A DNA stretch of 64,000 bases from Gracilimonas sp040882225 (GCA_040882225.1 JBBEBR010000006.1:62001-126000), one strand, 5' to 3'; shown: positions 32,861-41,754, counted from the stretch's first letter. Made by a program: numbers and translations. Notes: a model not told the origin generated them from the sequence alone.

Positions 32861-33367
32861 TTACCAGTTCGTGTCGTTTAATAACCGTTTTTTCAGATTT
32901 AGTAACTGTACATTCATGTTACTAATCTTTCTTTGCTGTATCTCGATGATATTTTTTGTGAATATATTAAAAAGCTTTTCAGGCTTTTTTCGGAAGAAAT
33001 TAAGTGCTTCGTACCTTTCGTACCTCAATAGTACAGAATCGCCACCAGCCGTTACCTTCGCCATTCTATTATTTTTACTGAATAGAAATGATTCCCCTAA
33101 GAAATTACCTTCTCCTAAAGTCGCTAACTGAATATTATCTTTCCAGATGTTAACCTTCCCTTCAACCACCAAGTAGGCAGAGTTTACATTTTCTGATTCA
33201 TTTAAAACAATTTCATCATTCAGAAAGCGCTCTTCTTTCCCTAATTGCAAAAATTCCAATACATCTTCATAATGAAAATTCTTCAAGAGTAAAGGTGGTT
33301 CTTTAAGAAATTTTTTGATGTAATCTGACATTATTTCTCCGTCAGAATTTGGTATCTCGTTACTCAT
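32861..33367 (-). CDS. Cyclic-nucleotide-binding domain protein in pilus operon
   Basis: A 168-residue protein consisting of a cNMP-binding (Crp-like) beta-roll (about 30-130), with EGKVNIWKDNIQLATLGEGNFLGESFLF and RMAKVTAGGDSVLLRY as the phosphate-binding-cassette region, and a C-terminal helical tail (KRLLNDTNW). No helix-turn-helix is present, so it is not a transcription factor. The cassette's canonical Arg-Ser/Thr is replaced (ESFLFSKNNRMAKV), so nucleotide binding is not assured. Its place between pilB and pilT suggests it tunes the motor ATPases; this is inference. Confidence 0.78.
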   Translation of the reverse strand: MSNEIPNSDGEIMSDYIKKFLKEPPLLLKNFHYEDVLEFLQLGKEERFLNDEIVLNESENVNSAYLVVEGKVNIWKDNIQLATLGEGNFLGESFLFSKNNRMAKVTAGGDSVLLRYERYEALNFFRKKPEKLFNIFTKNIIEIQQRKISNMNVQLLNLKKRLLNDTNW

Positions 33368-33450
33368 ACTACACCCCTTTGGTTGTTACAACTGGCAAAC
33401 TGCACTGTATTACGTAGCAAGTTCATAATTAAATTTAAATTTACCAATTA

Positions 33451-35226
33451 TTAGTCCTCAATAGTTGCTGCTATTACTTCATCAATTGTACTGATGCCTT
33501 CCTTTACACGCTCCCTGCCAGACCCGCGTAATGTAAGCATCCCTTGCGAAACTGCTAAGTCTTTTATTGCGCCTTCATCAATATCTCCACCGGCATCTAA
33601 AATCAATTGTTTTATTTCTTTTGAAAAATAGAGTGCTTCATGAATTCCAGCACGTCCTTTGTAACCAGTATTTCCACATTTATCGCACCCTACAGCTTTA
33701 TAGAAGGTTTCCTTTTCAATTTCTTCATCTGTGAATCCAATTCCTTTCGCTATCTCCGGATGCGGATTATACTCTTCCCTGCACTCTTTGCACAATCTTC
33801 TTATTAATCGCTGAGCTACAACAAGGTTTACGGCATTCGCTATCAAAAAAGGTTCAACCCCCATCTTAAATAGTCGAGAAACAGCACTTGGAGCATCATT
33901 TGTGTGTAAAGTTGAAAATGTAAGGTGACCTGTATTCGCCAGCTTTATCGCGATTTCAGCTGTTTTCAAATCCCTCATTTCCCCCACAAGTACAATATCC
34001 GGGTCATGCCGAAGAATACCTCGAATGGATTGGTCAAATGTCATATGATGGCTAATTTTTAGCTGCCTCGCTCCTTCAATGATATATTCAACAGGTTCCT
34101 CAACCGTCAAAACATTTTTTGTGGGATCAATAACAGCATAGAGTGCGGCTACAAGAGTTGTGGATTTACCACTACCTGTTGGTCCAGTAATAATTACGAT
34201 ACCCGAAGGTTTTTGGATGGATTTTATAAAATTGGCCTTGGCGTTGGTCTGTAAACCCAATTTATCCAAATCACGGATTACGTTTCTGTCATCAAGTACC
34301 CGAATTACAATTGATTCAAACTTTCGGTCGAACTGTTTACCAACAATGGGCATAATGGAAACGCGATATCGAATCCCTACATTATCAATCTGGCGCTGGA
34401 TAAATCCATCTTGAGAGCTGTCTCTTTCAAACCGGTCAACATTTCGTGTTTTGTCTTTTATAACTGCGGAAATGGCTTCGGGCTTAACATTTTTTTGTTG
34501 ATACCAAAGCTGAAGCTTTCCATCCGTTCGGAATCTAATATCAGTAGTTGTAGGCGAACTTGGAACAATGTGCATATCACTAACTCCTTGGCGCACAGCT
34601 TCAACAAACATACCCTCAACTAATGAGTTAAGCATACTTTGGTTGATTTCGGCATCAATTTCTTCTTCATTAACATCCTCGTCAGCCTTGTCAAAATTAG
34701 TTTCCTCGTAATCGATTTCTTCGAGCAGGTCCAGAAATTCATTTTTTTGCTCGTAAACCTTCGAAAGGATTTCTTCAATTACCTCATACTTGCAATAAAC
34801 GAGCTCCGTTTGCTTGAAATTGACTTTATTCAGTATGCCCTGAATATTTGGATCTGAGGGATCTGCCGCCGCAATGGTGAGCGAATTAGCTGCACGCTGG
34901 TACGGAACTGCTTTATGATGAACGAGTTCGTCAATAACCTCTTTGGGGAGTTTCTCTACATTTTCTTTGATATGCTCAATTACGTCGTCAGGAATATCAT
35001 CAACGTCTTGTTGTACTTCCCTAAAAGCGTAAATATTAGCAATCTCTTTCATGATCTGATGCCGGTTAAGACCCAGGTCCTGAAATAGAATTTGACCTAA
35101 ACGACGGCTGCTTTCAGTAGGTTCTTCCGCCAAAATCGCTAATCCTTTCTGTAGCTGCTCATCGGTTATAATTCCTTTTTTTACAAGGATATCCCCAATA
35201 TGTCTTCTGATATTTATTTTACCCAT
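33451..35226 (-). CDS. pilB: PilB/GspE-type pilus extension ATPase
   Basis: A 591-residue assembly ATPase. The N-terminal MshEN-type domain (RRHIGDILVKKGIITDEQL, about 1-150) is of the kind that can bind cyclic di-GMP in MshE. The catalytic domain has Walker A GPTGSGKSTTLVAAL, the Asp box ILRHDPDIVLVGEMRD and the His box GHLTFSTLHTNDA. The zinc tetracysteine is present: CKEC then, about 30 residues later, CDKCGNTGYKGR. Second gene of the pilus operon, 67 bp downstream of pilC. Confidence 0.95.
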   Translation of the reverse strand: MGKINIRRHIGDILVKKGIITDEQLQKGLAILAEEPTESSRRLGQILFQDLGLNRHQIMKEIANIYAFREVQQDVDDIPDDVIEHIKENVEKLPKEVIDELVHHKAVPYQRAANSLTIAAADPSDPNIQGILNKVNFKQTELVYCKYEVIEEILSKVYEQKNEFLDLLEEIDYEETNFDKADEDVNEEEIDAEINQSMLNSLVEGMFVEAVRQGVSDMHIVPSSPTTTDIRFRTDGKLQLWYQQKNVKPEAISAVIKDKTRNVDRFERDSSQDGFIQRQIDNVGIRYRVSIMPIVGKQFDRKFESIVIRVLDDRNVIRDLDKLGLQTNAKANFIKSIQKPSGIVIITGPTGSGKSTTLVAALYAVIDPTKNVLTVEEPVEYIIEGARQLKISHHMTFDQSIRGILRHDPDIVLVGEMRDLKTAEIAIKLANTGHLTFSTLHTNDAPSAVSRLFKMGVEPFLIANAVNLVVAQRLIRRLCKECREEYNPHPEIAKGIGFTDEEIEKETFYKAVGCDKCGNTGYKGRAGIHEALYFSKEIKQLILDAGGDIDEGAIKDLAVSQGMLTLRGSGRERVKEGISTIDEVIAATIED

Positions 35227-35293
35227 ATAATATCTTTATTGACAAATTGTATTTTTAACCCGTTGATCTCAAATCCTTTCATAACAATGCTCA

Positions 35294-36628
35294 TTATGGA
35301 CTTGAAGGACTAATAACAGCTGCTTCGGATGAAACTATGGTAATTCCAATTAACGCCACCATAATGAACATGTTTATAAACAGATTGATGATATCAATCA
35401 CCGACTGCATTTTATAAGTGGTTTGCAGTTCATAATATTCAGCCAGCTGACGTGCATTTTCCCGAAGTGCTCCAGATTCTGCCCCTAACCTAAAACGACT
35501 GATTGCTGTTCTGGTAAATACTCCAGTGTCTTCCATCGATTCTATCAATCCAGCCCCATCCTTCAACATTCTTTTGATAGCAACTTCCTTAATCTGCTTC
35601 TCCATGTATTTATTTCTACAGGCTTCCGCAGCTATTTTAATCACTTCAATATTCTGTCCAGAACCACTGTATAGCGTATAAAAAACACGCGCGAAAATTT
35701 CTATACTTGTTTTGTGCATCAAATCACCAATCACCGGAACATGGATCAGGTGTTTATCTACCATTAGCTTGCCTTTTGGAGTTTTTACAAAATAGATAAA
35801 ACCTGCCATCGGTATCAAAAAGGAAGCCAGGATAAGAACCCAATAATCTTGCAACCAATAACTTAAATTAAGTGTGGCCGCAGTCATTGGCGGCAGTTCA
35901 ATATTCATTTCAAGAAACATTTCTGCAGTAGCCGGGAAAATATATCCCACATAAAAAAGTACAACGCCAATAACAGCCAAAACAGTAACGGTAGGCATCA
36001 TAAGGGCGCGTTTCATGTTCTTCTTGAAATCAGCATCCCTTTCCATGAACTTGGCGGTACTTTCAAAAACAAGCCCCATATTACCCGATGTAGACGCCAC
36101 ACTTAGCATATAAGCGGCAAACTTTCCAAAAACATCTTCGTGCTTACTGTATACTTCCGTACCCTCTTTACCGTCTTTTAAATCTTTTTGAATGGTCTTG
36201 ATAACCTCTTTCATCCGCTTGTTGGCGGTATCTTCATAAAGCAGGTTCAGAATTTCATCATAAGTAAGCTGTTGTTTTAATAAATCGGCAGATAACCGGA
36301 TAAAGGTAACCACCTCCTGCATAGGTACACCGCCTTTAAAATCGAATAGCTTTTTATTGATTTTAAGAACCTTGTAACCCAGTTTAACCAGCGCTTTTTC
36401 AAGTTCTTCTTTACTGTAAGCTTCTTGCTCTCCTTCAATCGCTGCTTTTCCCTGCCGCTGTACTTTATAAATGAAGGAAGTTTTTTGGTCAAGAGCTTTA
36501 ATATTGAAGCCGTTAGTTTTGCTAAGACGGTCAACTTTCAACTTAGCTTCCTTCTTATTATCTGCTTCGAACTCTGTTTGTATAGATTTTCCTTTTTGGG
36601 AAATAGCTTTCAGCCTAAATTGTGCCAT
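35294..36628 (-). CDS. pilC: PilC/GspF inner-membrane platform protein
   Basis: A 444-residue polytopic platform protein, with an unusually long N-terminal cytosolic region (about 110 residues, including a KAISQKGKSIQTEFEADNKKEAKLK-like repeat-bearing DUF-type domain) before two GspF domains (FIRLSADLLKQQLTYDEIL; FARVFYTLYSGSGQNIEVI). Membrane helices are near residues 205-230, 255-280 and 410-435. The family supports pilin insertion by the ATPases. First gene of the operon; the promoter must lie in 36629-36870, where no clear -7 box was seen. Confidence 0.92.
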   Translation of the reverse strand: MAQFRLKAISQKGKSIQTEFEADNKKEAKLKVDRLSKTNGFNIKALDQKTSFIYKVQRQGKAAIEGEQEAYSKEELEKALVKLGYKVLKINKKLFDFKGGVPMQEVVTFIRLSADLLKQQLTYDEILNLLYEDTANKRMKEVIKTIQKDLKDGKEGTEVYSKHEDVFGKFAAYMLSVASTSGNMGLVFESTAKFMERDADFKKNMKRALMMPTVTVLAVIGVVLFYVGYIFPATAEMFLEMNIELPPMTAATLNLSYWLQDYWVLILASFLIPMAGFIYFVKTPKGKLMVDKHLIHVPVIGDLMHKTSIEIFARVFYTLYSGSGQNIEVIKIAAEACRNKYMEKQIKEVAIKRMLKDGAGLIESMEDTGVFTRTAISRFRLGAESGALRENARQLAEYYELQTTYKMQSVIDIINLFINMFIMVALIGITIVSSEAAVISPSSP

Positions 36629-36873
36629 GATAAAATTGATAATTCTAATTAACTGCTCTTAGATACATTATAATTACCTGGCTTGCGAGCGCCCCCGATA
36701 ATACCACAATGTTATCTTCCCTACGTATATTTCAAATTTTCACTAAATAATGTAAACCTTCAACTAACTTAACTCAAGATAATTTGCCCACACATATGTT
36801 ACAATAAACAATATGTTTTTCAAAAATCAGCTATAAATAGTTTTGCGTTGTAATAGCCAAATACAGGCAGTTC
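36629..36873. other. Promoter region of the pilus operon, no gene
   Basis: About 245 bp of AT-rich sequence with no convincing reading frame. The pilus operon starts at its left end on the minus strand. A weak CAAATA stretch near 36858 is not a good promoter match. Confidence 0.5.
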
Positions 36874-36913
36874 AATAAAAAAAAAGAATCCTGCAAAACC
36901 TACAGGATTCTTT
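36874..36913 (-). terminator. Intrinsic terminator of the iron-binding protein gene
   Basis: On the minus strand AAAGAATCCTG, a 9-nt loop, CAGGATTCTTT and then a run of Ts (36874-36885 as As on the plus strand). The 11-bp stem is perfect and the hairpin begins 28 bp after the stop codon at 36942. Confidence 0.85.
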
Positions 36914-36941
36914 ACAATAAAATGCAATAGAAATGCTGTTA

Positions 36942-37958
36942 TTATTTCCAGCCTGCACGATCCATTAGTTGAATCGCTTCCGGATTATTTCTTCCAAGAG
37001 CTGCCACATTTACCTGATCGCTCTCAAATTCCCCGAATTCTATAAGCACTTCAGCAAGTTCTGCGTTTTCATTTATAGGATATTCATTATTGCCACTTAT
37101 GAAATATTTCTGCGCTTCTGGAGTAGTCAGATATTCCAAAAATCGGGTAGCATTTTCTTTATTGGGAGCATTCTTCAGAATTCCAGCTCCACTTATATTT
37201 ATATGAGCACCGCGCTCCCCTTCTCCCTGATTAGGAAATATAAACTTCACTTTTGATGCCGCTTCGTTATCGGCCTCATCATTTCCTGTAATCATGACCG
37301 CAAGATAATAGTGGTTTGAAATGGCTACATCACACACACCTGTTGCAACCGCTCTTATTTGATCCCTGTCTCCACCTTGCGGGTTTCGTGCAAAGTTTGA
37401 AACCAAACCTTCAGCCCATTCTTCCGTAGCTTCAACACCGAGCGTTTCGATGAAAGACCCCACCAACGACTGATTATAAATATTGTTAGAAGAACGAACG
37501 CAAATTCGGCCTTCAAAACGTGGATCAGCAAGATCTTCATATTTCAGGTTTTCATAGTCTTCAACCTTTTCAGGGTTAACAACCAACCCTCTTACCCGCT
37601 TAGAAAGCCCGATCCAAAGCCCATCGGGATGCCGGAACTCCGCTGGAATTCGATCTGCAAGAACATCTGATTCTACCGGCTGCAAAATATCTGCTTCTTC
37701 AGCTCTCCAAAGCCGGCCTGCATCTACGGTTATTAAAATATCTGCGGGGGAATTTATACCCTCGCTTTTTACGCGCTCAATCAATTCGTCAGAACCGCCC
37801 TCTATCAGATTTACTTCAATACCAGTAGTTTCAGTGAATTCAGAATAAAGTTCCTGATCGGTATCATAATGGCGTGCAGAATAAACATTTACTTCTTCTT
37901 GATTCGAACATGATGCAAATAGAAGTAGGCAGGTTATTGACAGTAGTGAAAATTTCAT
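36942..37958 (-). CDS. Fe(3+) ABC transporter substrate-binding lipoprotein (FbpA/FutA type)
   Basis: A 338-residue extracytoplasmic iron-binding protein. The lipoprotein signal ends at Cys17 (LLFASC). Features of class II iron-binding proteins are visible: VNVYSARHYDTDQELYSEFTETTGI at the start, PADILITVDAGRLWRAEEA, LWIGLSKRVRGLVVNP, and a late ISNHYYLAVMI with the paired Tyr that coordinates ferric iron. It should deliver Fe3+ to an FbpB-FbpC permease, but neither is encoded nearby in the window. A strong terminator follows at 36874-36913, so it is monocistronic. Confidence 0.92.
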   Translation of the reverse strand: MKFSLLSITCLLLFASCSNQEEVNVYSARHYDTDQELYSEFTETTGIEVNLIEGGSDELIERVKSEGINSPADILITVDAGRLWRAEEADILQPVESDVLADRIPAEFRHPDGLWIGLSKRVRGLVVNPEKVEDYENLKYEDLADPRFEGRICVRSSNNIYNQSLVGSFIETLGVEATEEWAEGLVSNFARNPQGGDRDQIRAVATGVCDVAISNHYYLAVMITGNDEADNEAASKVKFIFPNQGEGERGAHINISGAGILKNAPNKENATRFLEYLTTPEAQKYFISGNNEYPINENAELAEVLIEFGEFESDQVNVAALGRNNPEAIQLMDRAGWK

Positions 37959-38035
37959 ATTATTTGTGGGGTTTTATTTTAATTGTGATGAAAATTCACA
38001 GGAAATTAAAGATTATTTAGAATTAATCTAAATTA

Positions 38036-39142
38036 ATGAAATCAAAAAAAGTTAAAGTTCATCTTCCTCCAGAAGAGCTTGATGTGCAACCTATTGAAAA
38101 AGCTCAAACTTTAGCCTCTGAATGGTATTTCGATGCTTGTATTTTTGATTTCGAATTGGAGCATTTATTCTCTAATCACTGGCAGTATGTTTGCCATGTT
38201 AATCAAATTCCAGAGCCTGGAGATTCTTATTCATCTGAAGTTGCCGGTAATCCTATTCTGGTTTTTCGGGATATGAAGAATGAGATAAAAGCTTTCTATA
38301 ATGTCTGCAAACATCGCGGCGGCCCTCTCGCAGTTAAAAAAGGAACGCGAACGGTTTTACAATGTCAGTATCATGGCTGGACCTATCTTGATGACGGCTC
38401 GCTCCGCGGAGTTCCTGACTGGAATCTTGTGGAGCTTTTTGATAAGAAAGATTTTGGTTTAGAACCTTTTGAAATCGAAATTTGGAACGGGCTTATTTTT
38501 GCCAGAATTCAACAACAGGATTTTGCTATAAAAGAACTTCTTTCTGGGATTGAAGAACGAATTGCTCCCATCACCCCGAAAAACCTGCAATTTTATAGCG
38601 AAGAAGTCTACACTATTGAGTGCAACTGGAAAGTGTATGTTGATAATTTTCTGGAAGGATATCACATTCCCATCGTGCATCCGGAGCTGGCTAATTTGCT
38701 TGATTACAGGGCTTATGTAACGGAAACTTCGGAATGGTTTTCGTTGCAGCACAGCCCTTTCAAAGCAGAAGAGAATATTTACTCTGAGTCGGGTGGAGAA
38801 GCTTTTTACTACTTTGTATTCCCGAATATAATGTTGAATATTTTACCGGGAAGACTTCAAATGAACAGCGTGATTCCTGTTTCGCCAACCAGGTGCAAAG
38901 TGCTTTTTAGTTATTTTTATGATGATATTTCATCACCCCAAAAAAAGAAATCCATAAAAGAGGACATTGCATACAGTGAGCAAATTCAGCAAGAAGACAT
39001 TGAAATTTGTGAGGCCGTTCAGCGTGGATTACAGTCAAGAGTGTATCAAAAGGGGCGATTTTCTGTTAAGCGGGAATCCGGCGTGTATCATTTCCAGAGC
39101 CTGCTGAAAAGAGAGTTTAAAAAGTTGCTTAGCTCTATGTAG
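38036..39142 (+). CDS. Rieske aromatic-ring-hydroxylating oxygenase alpha-subunit-like protein
   Basis: A 368-residue Rieske non-haem iron oxygenase. The Rieske cluster motif reads CKHRGG (Cys91, His93) and CQYHGW (Cys110, His113). The mononuclear iron site is visible in DNFLEGYHIPIVHPEL (His210, His215), with a distal acidic ligand expected near the C-terminus. The family hydroxylates or demethylates aromatic and quaternary ammonium compounds with an NAD(P)H reductase; no reductase lies nearby. Substrate unknown. Convergent with the DUF971 gene, overlapping it by 8 bp. Confidence 0.9.
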   Translation: MKSKKVKVHLPPEELDVQPIEKAQTLASEWYFDACIFDFELEHLFSNHWQYVCHVNQIPEPGDSYSSEVAGNPILVFRDMKNEIKAFYNVCKHRGGPLAVKKGTRTVLQCQYHGWTYLDDGSLRGVPDWNLVELFDKKDFGLEPFEIEIWNGLIFARIQQQDFAIKELLSGIEERIAPITPKNLQFYSEEVYTIECNWKVYVDNFLEGYHIPIVHPELANLLDYRAYVTETSEWFSLQHSPFKAEENIYSESGGEAFYYFVFPNIMLNILPGRLQMNSVIPVSPTRCKVLFSYFYDDISSPQKKKSIKEDIAYSEQIQQEDIEICEAVQRGLQSRVYQKGRFSVKRESGVYHFQSLLKREFKKLLSSM

Positions 39143-39467
39143 GCTGGTGATTTTGAGGATCGAGCCATCTCAGGGTTTCCCATCTGTACATTCCGCTATT
39201 GTGGCCGTCTCCCCAGGTAATTTTTATGGCGTGATTTCCCACTTGCTGTAAATCCCGAATCTCAATTCGGGAAGGATTTTCTTCGAAAAAAGCACTGATA
39301 TCAAACTCAGACATTTTACCATGTCCACCACGACACATAACACAAGGGCAATTTTTGCGCAAACCAAACAGTGGATAAACAGAAGTTTGGCCATCTTTCC
39401 AGGTAACTTCCAGAACCTGCTCTTTATTACTAACTTCGATTGAGGTTGGGGTGGTTGCTTCGTCCAT
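39135..39467 (-). CDS. DUF971 family protein
   Basis: A 110-residue DUF971 (gamma-butyrobetaine hydroxylase N-terminal-like) protein. The family pattern EVTWKDGQTSVYPLFGLRKNCPCVMC has three cysteines (40, 42, 45), and the end has IKITWGDGHNSGMYRWETLRWL. In eukaryotic and bacterial fusions the domain binds a metal and accompanies Fe-S proteins of the Mrp/ApbC type. The stop overlaps the convergent Rieske gene by 8 bp. No partner gene in the same direction is close. Confidence 0.85.
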   Translation of the reverse strand: MDEATTPTSIEVSNKEQVLEVTWKDGQTSVYPLFGLRKNCPCVMCRGGHGKMSEFDISAFFEENPSRIEIRDLQQVGNHAIKITWGDGHNSGMYRWETLRWLDPQNHQPT

Positions 39468-39510
39468 TTGTATTTATCTTTCAGAATTAAAATCCAATCA
39501 AAATTAACCA

Positions 39511-40209
39511 ATGCTCTGGATAATTGTATCGGCATTTATTGTGGCTTTTTTAAGTTTATTACTGGGCTATAAGCACCTTTTGCACCTTGACCAGGTTACT
39601 CCTCGAAATTTAGCAGTCAGTTTGATTGCCATAGCGATTGTTTTTTTGTTTCTGCAATGGCTGCATCGTGCTGGCTGGTTTCCTGAGGCCGTAGCCGGTG
39701 CGACCATGGCTAATATTTACGCTTCCATTTTTGGATTTTTTACCGGAGCTGCGATTCAGCAATACCTTCAGAAAATAAAGAGCGGTGACATTCTCTATGT
39801 AAATCGCTCGTTCTGGACCGACATCATCCCTTATGTAATTGCAATTGGATTGATTTTATTCGGAATTCAGCGGACTTCTCTCCTTTCCGAGCTTCCATTT
39901 ACACCCATTCGGGTAACTTCAGGACTTTCAATTATCGCAGTTGGAGTTTATAGTTTCACCATCCGGCTGATTCCAGAATTCCGAAAGGAAGGCTTTATTT
40001 TGTTGGATAGATTTATCGATTGGGATAACTTTATAACCTATTCATGGTTTTCGGAAAACGTAATTGAAATCGAATATAAAAAAGATGAAACTCTTAAAAG
40101 TTTCAAAACCATGATTCCAGATGAAGATCATTTACTGATTGAAAAAAATCTCTCCAGACAAATTACAGCACGTCTTGAAAAGGATGATTTTGAAGAACTC
40201 GATAATTGA
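39511..40209 (+). CDS. Hypothetical integral membrane protein
   Basis: A 232-residue protein with five or six membrane helices in its first 155 residues (about 2-24, 34-55, 65-85, 105-125, 132-152) and a soluble C-terminal domain (about 165-232; NFITYSWFSENVIEIEYKKDETLKSFKTMIP, DEDHLLIEKNLSRQI). The helical part has a Trp/His-containing loop (QWLHRAGWFPEA). I do not recognise a family. 24 bp before yajQ, so it may be co-transcribed. Confidence 0.6.
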   Translation: MLWIIVSAFIVAFLSLLLGYKHLLHLDQVTPRNLAVSLIAIAIVFLFLQWLHRAGWFPEAVAGATMANIYASIFGFFTGAAIQQYLQKIKSGDILYVNRSFWTDIIPYVIAIGLILFGIQRTSLLSELPFTPIRVTSGLSIIAVGVYSFTIRLIPEFRKEGFILLDRFIDWDNFITYSWFSENVIEIEYKKDETLKSFKTMIPDEDHLLIEKNLSRQITARLEKDDFEELDN

Positions 40210-40233
40210 CACTCAACAATTAAAACTTTTCCA

Positions 40234-40722
40234 ATGGCATCTTTTGATATTGTAAACGAAATAAACGCCCAAGAAGTAGACAACGCCATTAATAATACCG
40301 TAAAAGAAATAGCTACGCGCTACGATTTTCGCGGGTTGAATACCGAAGTGACTTTCCACAGCAAAGAAAACCGAATTCATTTAGTTGCCGCAGAAAGCAT
40401 GAAACTGAAAGCTGTGCAGGAAATGCTGATCAAGAATTTTATTAAACGGGGAATCAATTCTAAAGTGCTTGATTTTGGTGAACCGGAAGGAACTTCCCAT
40501 GGACATCTGAAAATGGATGTTAATTTGAAAGAGGGAATTGACCGGGAATCCGCAAAAAAAATTGTAAAGGAGATAAAAAACCTGAAACTAAAAGTTCAGC
40601 CTCAAATTCAGGACGATCAGGTTCGGGTGGATGGTAAAAAGATTGACGAATTACAGGCGGTTATCCAACACCTGAAAGGAAAAGATATGGGCGTTCCTTT
40701 GCAGTTTGTAAATATGAAGTAA
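40234..40722 (+). CDS. yajQ: YajQ family nucleotide/RNA-binding protein
   Basis: A 162-residue protein with two ferredoxin-like domains. The YajQ signature is intact: MASFDIVNEINAQEVDNAINN, the TRYDFRG segment, KLKAVQEMLIKNFIKRGI and the end QVRVDGKKIDELQAVIQ. YajQ proteins bind RNA or nucleotides; one member (Xanthomonas) is a c-di-GMP effector. The function in this lineage is not known. Directly follows the membrane protein gene. Confidence 0.92.
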   Translation: MASFDIVNEINAQEVDNAINNTVKEIATRYDFRGLNTEVTFHSKENRIHLVAAESMKLKAVQEMLIKNFIKRGINSKVLDFGEPEGTSHGHLKMDVNLKEGIDRESAKKIVKEIKNLKLKVQPQIQDDQVRVDGKKIDELQAVIQHLKGKDMGVPLQFVNMK

Positions 40723-40725
40723 AGA

Positions 40726-40785
40726 AATTTTGAATGTTGAGTTATGAATTTTGAGTTATTCCATCATAATTCAGCATTCAAAATT
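40726..40785. repeat. Palindrome between convergent genes, terminator-like
   Basis: AATTTTGAATGTTGAGTTAT then GA (40726-40747) pairs with 40764-40785 over 22 bp with two mismatches and a 16-nt loop. It belongs to the same family as 19843-19905 and lies between the convergent yajQ and CoA-binding genes, where it could stop both transcripts. Confidence 0.75.
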
Positions 40786-40790
40786 TATAA

Positions 40791-41222
40791 TTATTGTTTA
40801 AAACTTCTCTCCCATTCCACCATAATGCACTTGTTCTTCACGTAATCGAGATTGTTCTCTTCAGCGATTTTTTCGGCCTCTGGGGATGAAACATCAAGTT
40901 GAGTCCAAACCACAGGATTCTGGCCTGTCTTCGCTTTCCATTCAGCAACGTCTTGAACAGCTTCCGCACTATATTTAGAATTACGGAACACATTCACAAT
41001 ATCAATTTGAATGGATTCGGGAATCTCGGTTAGCTTTGGGTAACATTTTTCACCCAAAATCTCATCTGCCACTGGATTTACAGGAATGACTTTATAACCA
41101 CGTTCTTGCAAAAACTTAGCTGCGTAATTGCTTGTCCGGTGATTATCGGGTGAGCACCCAATCATAGCGATGGTTTTTGATTCGGAAAGAATTTCTTTTG
41201 TCTGGGATTTTATATTAATCAT
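40791..41222 (-). CDS. CoA-binding domain protein (YccU family)
   Basis: A 143-residue Rossmann-fold protein of the YccU/CoA-binding family. The first strand and loop AMIGCSPDNHRTSNYAAKFLQERGYKVIPVNP and the DIVNVFRNSKYS strand are typical. The C-terminal half has the conserved VWTQLDVSSPEAEKIAEENNLDYVKNKCIMVEW. Function is not established. The palindrome at 40726-40785 lies just downstream. Confidence 0.88.
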   Translation of the reverse strand: MINIKSQTKEILSESKTIAMIGCSPDNHRTSNYAAKFLQERGYKVIPVNPVADEILGEKCYPKLTEIPESIQIDIVNVFRNSKYSAEAVQDVAEWKAKTGQNPVVWTQLDVSSPEAEKIAEENNLDYVKNKCIMVEWERSFKQ

Positions 41223-41316
41223 TAAACAAAGGGTTTAGGACATCAATTGTCTTTAAAAATCAGTATGTTTAAGCTCATTAACACATTAATAATTCCTAAA
41301 ATTAAAAGGATTTGTT

Positions 41317-41754
41317 TTGGCAACAGTTCAAAAAGGTAATATCGTAAAAGTACACTACACAGGCAGACTATCAGACGGATCAATATTTGATTCTTCTGTA
41401 ACCCGGGATCCTCTGCAAGTAACTCTTGGAGAAGGGCAACTTATCCCCGGTTTTGAAGATGCCTTGATTGGTATGAATGTTGGAGATAAAACCACAACAG
41501 AAATTCCCGCAGCAGAAGCTTATGGCGATCGCAGAGATGATCTTGAAGTAAACATTGAGAAATCTCAACTGCCGGAAGACATAGACCCAGAAGTTGGAAT
41601 GCAACTTCAATTAAATCAACCTAACGGCCAACCCGTTCCGGTTCAGATTACAAAAGTTGAAGACGAAAACATTGTCATTGACGCTAATCACCCATTAGCC
41701 GGCAAGGATTTATCATTCGATATAGAAGTGATAGATATTGTTGAAGACAAATAA
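41317..41754 (+). CDS. SlyD-like FKBP-type peptidyl-prolyl isomerase
   Basis: A 145-residue FKBP/SlyD-type isomerase. The FKBP part (KVHYTGRLSDGSIFDSS) flanks an insert-in-flap domain (about 65-125), as in SlyD; the His-rich metal-binding tail is absent. The start is the TTG at 41317: homologs begin MATVKKG-like, no ATG occurs in frame before residue 50, and AAAAGGA lies about 8 bp upstream. A perfect-stem terminator follows at 41773. Cytoplasmic; helps protein folding. Confidence 0.9.
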   Translation: MATVQKGNIVKVHYTGRLSDGSIFDSSVTRDPLQVTLGEGQLIPGFEDALIGMNVGDKTTTEIPAAEAYGDRRDDLEVNIEKSQLPEDIDPEVGMQLQLNQPNGQPVPVQITKVEDENIVIDANHPLAGKDLSFDIEVIDIVEDK

